The translations under genes were made by a program, and so were the position numbers. Below are positions 6,651-9,464 of a DNA stretch of 9,464 nucleotides, piece by piece. The notes beneath the pieces were generated by a model that saw nothing but the letters and a program-made list of their open reading frames with translations, ran no database searches and was not told where the DNA came from. Source of the DNA: Candidatus Dadabacteria bacterium. GTDB taxonomy: Bacteria > Desulfobacterota_D > UBA1144 > Nemesobacterales > UBA2774. Every line of letters begins with the position of its first letter. The first letter of the stretch is position 1. Where the stretch lies: contig JAHKKQ010000071.1 in NCBI GenBank assembly GCA_020027805.1, positions 1 to 9,464 on the forward strand. The letters run 5' to 3'.

Positions 6651-6679
6651 ATTATATGATGCGTATCGGAATATATCAA
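6651..6679 (-). promoter_or_regulatory. Sigma-70 promoter of the parD-parE-trhO transcript
   Basis: On the minus strand, TTGATA (plus coordinates 6674-6679) and a perfect TATAAT (6651-6656) are separated by exactly 17 bases, close to consensus. It points toward parD, whose ATG lies about 50 bases downstream. No other promoter of this quality is evident before trhO. Confidence 0.75.
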
Positions 6680-6807
6680 ATTCGTGAGAAATATCTTCAC
6701 AAATCAGGTGTTTATTGGAGATATATGGCGCGAGCGATTGGGGACGAGAAAAGCGGATGAGAGGGAATAGATACCCTTTGTAGGCTTCAGGCGTTGCTGT
6801 AAAAACA

Positions 6808-6846
6808 AAAAGAGGGAACATCCGTTTCTGGAGTGTTCCCTCTTTT
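6808..6846 (-). terminator. Intrinsic terminator downstream of the glucosidase gene
   Basis: AGAGGGAACA (6811-6820) and TGTTCCCTCT (6834-6843) pair perfectly, extended by three A-T pairs, around a 13-base loop. On the minus strand the hairpin is followed by TTTTTGTTTTT, a strong U-tract. It therefore ends transcription coming from the glucosidase gene, whose stop is about 195 bases earlier, and insulates the parD promoter. On the plus strand TTTTCTT follows, so it could work both ways. Confidence 0.8.
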
Positions 6847-7042
6847 CTTAAAGGAGGATGGAGGATGATTTTAAGTGCGTTACTTAATATTAATAGATAA
6901 TATAAAGGATATCTCTTAAGCTGTCAAGCGAAATTTTTTGCAGTTATTTAAATTAATCCCTCCTTGCCAACAACACCCTCAAAGACATATATAGACGCCG
7001 CGGCGGGACCGCTGGATTCTTCGCATGACTCGACCGGGAGGC
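6847..7042. other. AT-rich 3' spacer between the glucosidase gene and its terminator
   Basis: No gene of normal size is visible. The most notable element is on the plus strand: a perfect AAGGAGG at 6851-6857 sits 7 bases before an ATG at 6865, which opens an 11-codon frame (MILSALLNINR, stop at 6898-6900). It has no homology I recognise and no clear promoter, so it may be chance. The remainder is AT-rich and without repeats of note. Confidence 0.35.
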
Positions 7043-9464
7043 TCAGATCTCGTCGATTGTCCCGTACTCGCCCGACTGACGGATCAGCTTGCCCACGAGC
7101 CCTGTCCAGCCGGTCTGGTGGCTGGCCCCGATTCCAGCGCCGTTGTCGCCGTGGAAGTACTCGTAGAAATTAATGTAGCAGCTCCAGTAGGGGTCGGTCT
7201 GGAATTTCTCGCCGCCGCCGTAAACAGGCCTCCTGCCGGAGGGGTCCCGCTTGAATATCCTGACGAGCCTGTGGGATATCTCCTTGGCCACCTCCCAGAG
7301 GCTCATGTACTTCCCGGAGCCGGTGGGGCATTCGACCTTGAAGCTGTCGCCGAGGTAGTAATGGAACTTCTGGAGCGACTCGATGAGGAGGAAATTGACG
7401 GGGAACCAGACGGGGCCCCTCCAGTTGGAGTTCCCTCCGAAGAGCCCGCTTGTCGATTCCGCGGGCTCGTACGCGACCGTATAGTCATACCCGGCCACGC
7501 GGAACTCGTAAGGGTTGCCCCTGTGGAATTTCGAGACCGAGCGTATCCCGTACGGGCTCAGGAACTCGTTTTCGTCGAGCATTTTCCTCAGCACCTGCCT
7601 CAGCTTGTCCTGATCGACTATCGACAGGAGCCTCCGCTCGCCGACCCCCTTTTCCTCCATGGAGGCCACGTTCTGCCCGAGGTCGGGCCTGTTCTCTATG
7701 AACCATTCCATCCTCTGCCTGAACCCCTTGAGCTTCTCGAGCACGTCGGGCTCTAAAGTCTCTATGGCGTAGAGCGGTATGAGCCCCACCATGGAGCGCA
7801 CCTTCAGCGGGAGGTGATTTCCGCCGGGCAGGTGCAGCACGTCGTAATAGAACTGGTCATCCTCGTCCCAGAGGCCGTCGTGGCCCCTCTCGGGCATGTT
7901 TATGGCCCTCGCGATATAGAGGAAGTGCTCGAAGAACTTGCTCGCGATGTCCTCGTAGCTGGAGTTGTGCTTCGCGAGCTCTATGGCTATCGCGAGCATG
8001 TTGAGGCAGTACATGCCCATCCAGCTGGTGCCGTCCGCCTGCTCGAGTATCACCCCCGACGGGAGCTTCGCGTTCCTGTCGAATACGCCTATGTTGTCGA
8101 GCCCGAGGAACCCTCCCTCGAACACGTTCTTACCCTCGGCGTCCTTCCTGTTGACCCACCAGGTGAAGTTGAGGAGGAGCTTTTGAAAGACCCTTTCCAG
8201 GAAATGGATGTCCTTCCTGCCGTACATCTTGTGCTCTATGTTGTATACCCTCCACGCCGCCCAGGCGTGGACGGGGGGGTTGACGTCGCTGAACGCCCAT
8301 TCGTAGGCGGGTATCTGCCCGTTGGGGTGCATGTACCATTCCCTCGTCAGGAGCATCAACTGGCGCTTTGCGAAATCGGGGTCGATGAGGGAGTAATTGA
8401 CGGTGTGAAAGGCGAGGTCCCACGCCGCGAACCAGGGGTATTCCCACTTGTCGGGCACGGAGAGTATGTCCTCGTTATAGACGTGAATCCAGTTGTGGTT
8501 CCTCCCCTGTTTCCTCGACTCGGGGGGAGGGGGGCAGAGGGGGTCGCCGTTTAGCCATTCCTCGACGACGTAATAGTAAAGCTGCTTGGTCCATAGCATT
8601 CCCGCGAAGGCCTGGCGCTGTATGTTCGAGAGGTCCGGGGGGAGCGTGTACGGGCACACCCTCTTGTAAAACTCGTCCGCCTCCTTTTTCCGTTTGGCGA
8701 AGACCGTGTCGTAGGTCTTCCCGAACGGGTCTATCAGGTTTATAGTGTCCGAGAGCCTGAGCCTGACCGTCTGGGATTTGCCCGGCGGCATCGTGAGCGT
8801 GTAGTGGGCGGATACCTTCGTCCCCATCCCCTTGCTGTTGACGGCGCTCTCCTTGCCCCCGACTATGTAGTCGTTGATCCCGTCCTTGACATATTGGGTC
8901 TCGTTCGGGGAGCCGAAGACCCTCTCGAAATTGGTTTCGTTATCCGTGAAGAGGAGCCCTCCGGGGTTGTCGCAGTAGAGCCACCTGTTGCCGAGCTCGG
9001 GGTGCGAGGCTTCGATCACTTTCAATTTCTCTTCCGACTCCGCATAACGGAGAGAGGGCTTGTCCCCTCCCCTCCACGACCACGTGTTCCTGAACCAGAG
9101 TGTGGGGAGCAGGTGGAGCACCGCTTCGGCGGGCCCCCTGTTCGAGACCGTGATGAGGACGAGTATGTCTTCGGGTGATTTTTTCGCGTACTCTACGAAA
9201 ACGTCCCAGTAGCGGTCTTCGTCGAACACGCCCGTGTCTATTAGCTCGTACTCGGGTTCGTGCCGGCCCCTCTTTTTATTCACCTCGACCAGGTCGTCGT
9301 AGGGGTAAGCCCTGTGAGGGTATTTGTAGAGGCACTTCATGTATGCGTGGGACGGAGTGTTGTCGAGGTAGTAGTAATATTCCTTCACGTCTTCCCCGTG
9401 GTTGCCTTCGTTGCCCGTAAGTCCGAAGAGCCTCTCCTTCAGTATCGGGTCGTGCCCGTTCCAG
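7043..9464 (-). CDS. GH63/MGH1-like glucosidase, N-terminus beyond the window
   Basis: The frame is open from the right edge to TGA at 7043, giving 806 visible residues. Translation at the edge (WNGHDPILKERLFGLTGNEG) is already conserved family sequence, so the real start lies outside, probably about 100 residues upstream. Full-length members are near 880-900 residues. Hallmarks are GNEGNHGEDVKEYYYYLDNTP near the visible N-terminus, AAWDLAFH with the likely general acid D349 (visible numbering), TSWMGMYCLNML, NWRGPVWFPVN, and YEYFHGDNGAG with the likely general base E768. Glycoside hydrolase family 63 (clan GH-G) has an (alpha/alpha)6 barrel catalytic domain and inverts alpha-glucosidic bonds. 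The bacterial long form is mostly annotated only as glucosidase, and the natural substrate is not evident here. No membrane segment or signal is visible in this part. The catalytic residues are assigned by position relative to GH63 motifs from memory. Confidence 0.88.
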   Translation of the reverse strand, partial: WNGHDPILKERLFGLTGNEGNHGEDVKEYYYYLDNTPSHAYMKCLYKYPHRAYPYDDLVEVNKKRGRHEPEYELIDTGVFDEDRYWDVFVEYAKKSPEDILVLITVSNRGPAEAVLHLLPTLWFRNTWSWRGGDKPSLRYAESEEKLKVIEASHPELGNRWLYCDNPGGLLFTDNETNFERVFGSPNETQYVKDGINDYIVGGKESAVNSKGMGTKVSAHYTLTMPPGKSQTVRLRLSDTINLIDPFGKTYDTVFAKRKKEADEFYKRVCPYTLPPDLSNIQRQAFAGMLWTKQLYYYVVEEWLNGDPLCPPPPESRKQGRNHNWIHVYNEDILSVPDKWEYPWFAAWDLAFHTVNYSLIDPDFAKRQLMLLTREWYMHPNGQIPAYEWAFSDVNPPVHAWAAWRVYNIEHKMYGRKDIHFLERVFQKLLLNFTWWVNRKDAEGKNVFEGGFLGLDNIGVFDRNAKLPSGVILEQADGTSWMGMYCLNMLAIAIELAKHNSSYEDIASKFFEHFLYIARAINMPERGHDGLWDEDDQFYYDVLHLPGGNHLPLKVRSMVGLIPLYAIETLEPDVLEKLKGFRQRMEWFIENRPDLGQNVASMEEKGVGERRLLSIVDQDKLRQVLRKMLDENEFLSPYGIRSVSKFHRGNPYEFRVAGYDYTVAYEPAESTSGLFGGNSNWRGPVWFPVNFLLIESLQKFHYYLGDSFKVECPTGSGKYMSLWEVAKEISHRLVRIFKRDPSGRRPVYGGGEKFQTDPYWSCYINFYEYFHGDNGAGIGASHQTGWTGLVGKLIRQSGEYGTIDEI

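Noticed and set aside
6624..6821. 65-codon minus-strand frame over the parD promoter
   Set aside because: Its ATG falls inside the terminator hairpin and it runs through the promoter and operator-like repeats. No ribosome binding site or homology is visible.
1..9464. tRNA or rRNA genes, CRISPR arrays, insertion sequences, riboswitches
   Set aside because: Reading both strands showed no cloverleaf, no regularly spaced repeat array, no transposase and no known riboswitch core.

Overview
The window is bacterial and chromosomal in character. GC is fairly high in the genes and lower between them. Both large genes lean on AGG, ATA and CTC codons, so they probably belong to the same host. The sequence does not fix the taxon. 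The codon habit and a dispersed GTCATTGCGAG-type repeat would fit a Desulfobacterota- or Dadabacteria-like lineage, but this is a low-confidence guess.

Layout. 1-533 is non-coding: a dispersed repeat at the left edge, a 23-bp palindrome, a good sigma-70-type promoter and a strong double Shine-Dalgarno sequence. 534-4784 (+) is one uninterrupted 1416-codon gene carrying a complete A-type malate synthase, then a complete isocitrate lyase of the ICL2 type, then the ICL2 C-terminal GNAT-like module. An intrinsic terminator follows at once. 4876-4965 (+) may encode a 29-residue single-pass membrane peptide. On the minus strand, read right to left, come a 5'-truncated GH63/MGH1-like glucosidase (9464-7043), its terminator, a promoter with operator-like repeats, a ParD-type antitoxin (6599-6339), a ParE toxin broken by one extra base in a 9-base homopolymer (6342-6009), and trhO (6002-5091), a tRNA U34 hydroxylase starting 6 bases after the toxin frame.

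How the genes work together. The fusion puts both glyoxylate-shunt reactions on one polypeptide. The lyase splits isocitrate to succinate and glyoxylate, and the synthase condenses glyoxylate with acetyl-CoA to malate. The C-terminal module resembles the acyl-CoA-responsive domain of Mycobacterium tuberculosis ICL2, so this may be a self-contained shunt that senses its own co-substrate. This is the most unusual object in the window. The second item of interest is the parDE locus: the toxin is out of frame by one base, yet conserved on both sides of the slip, and trhO sits directly behind it in what looks like one transcript.
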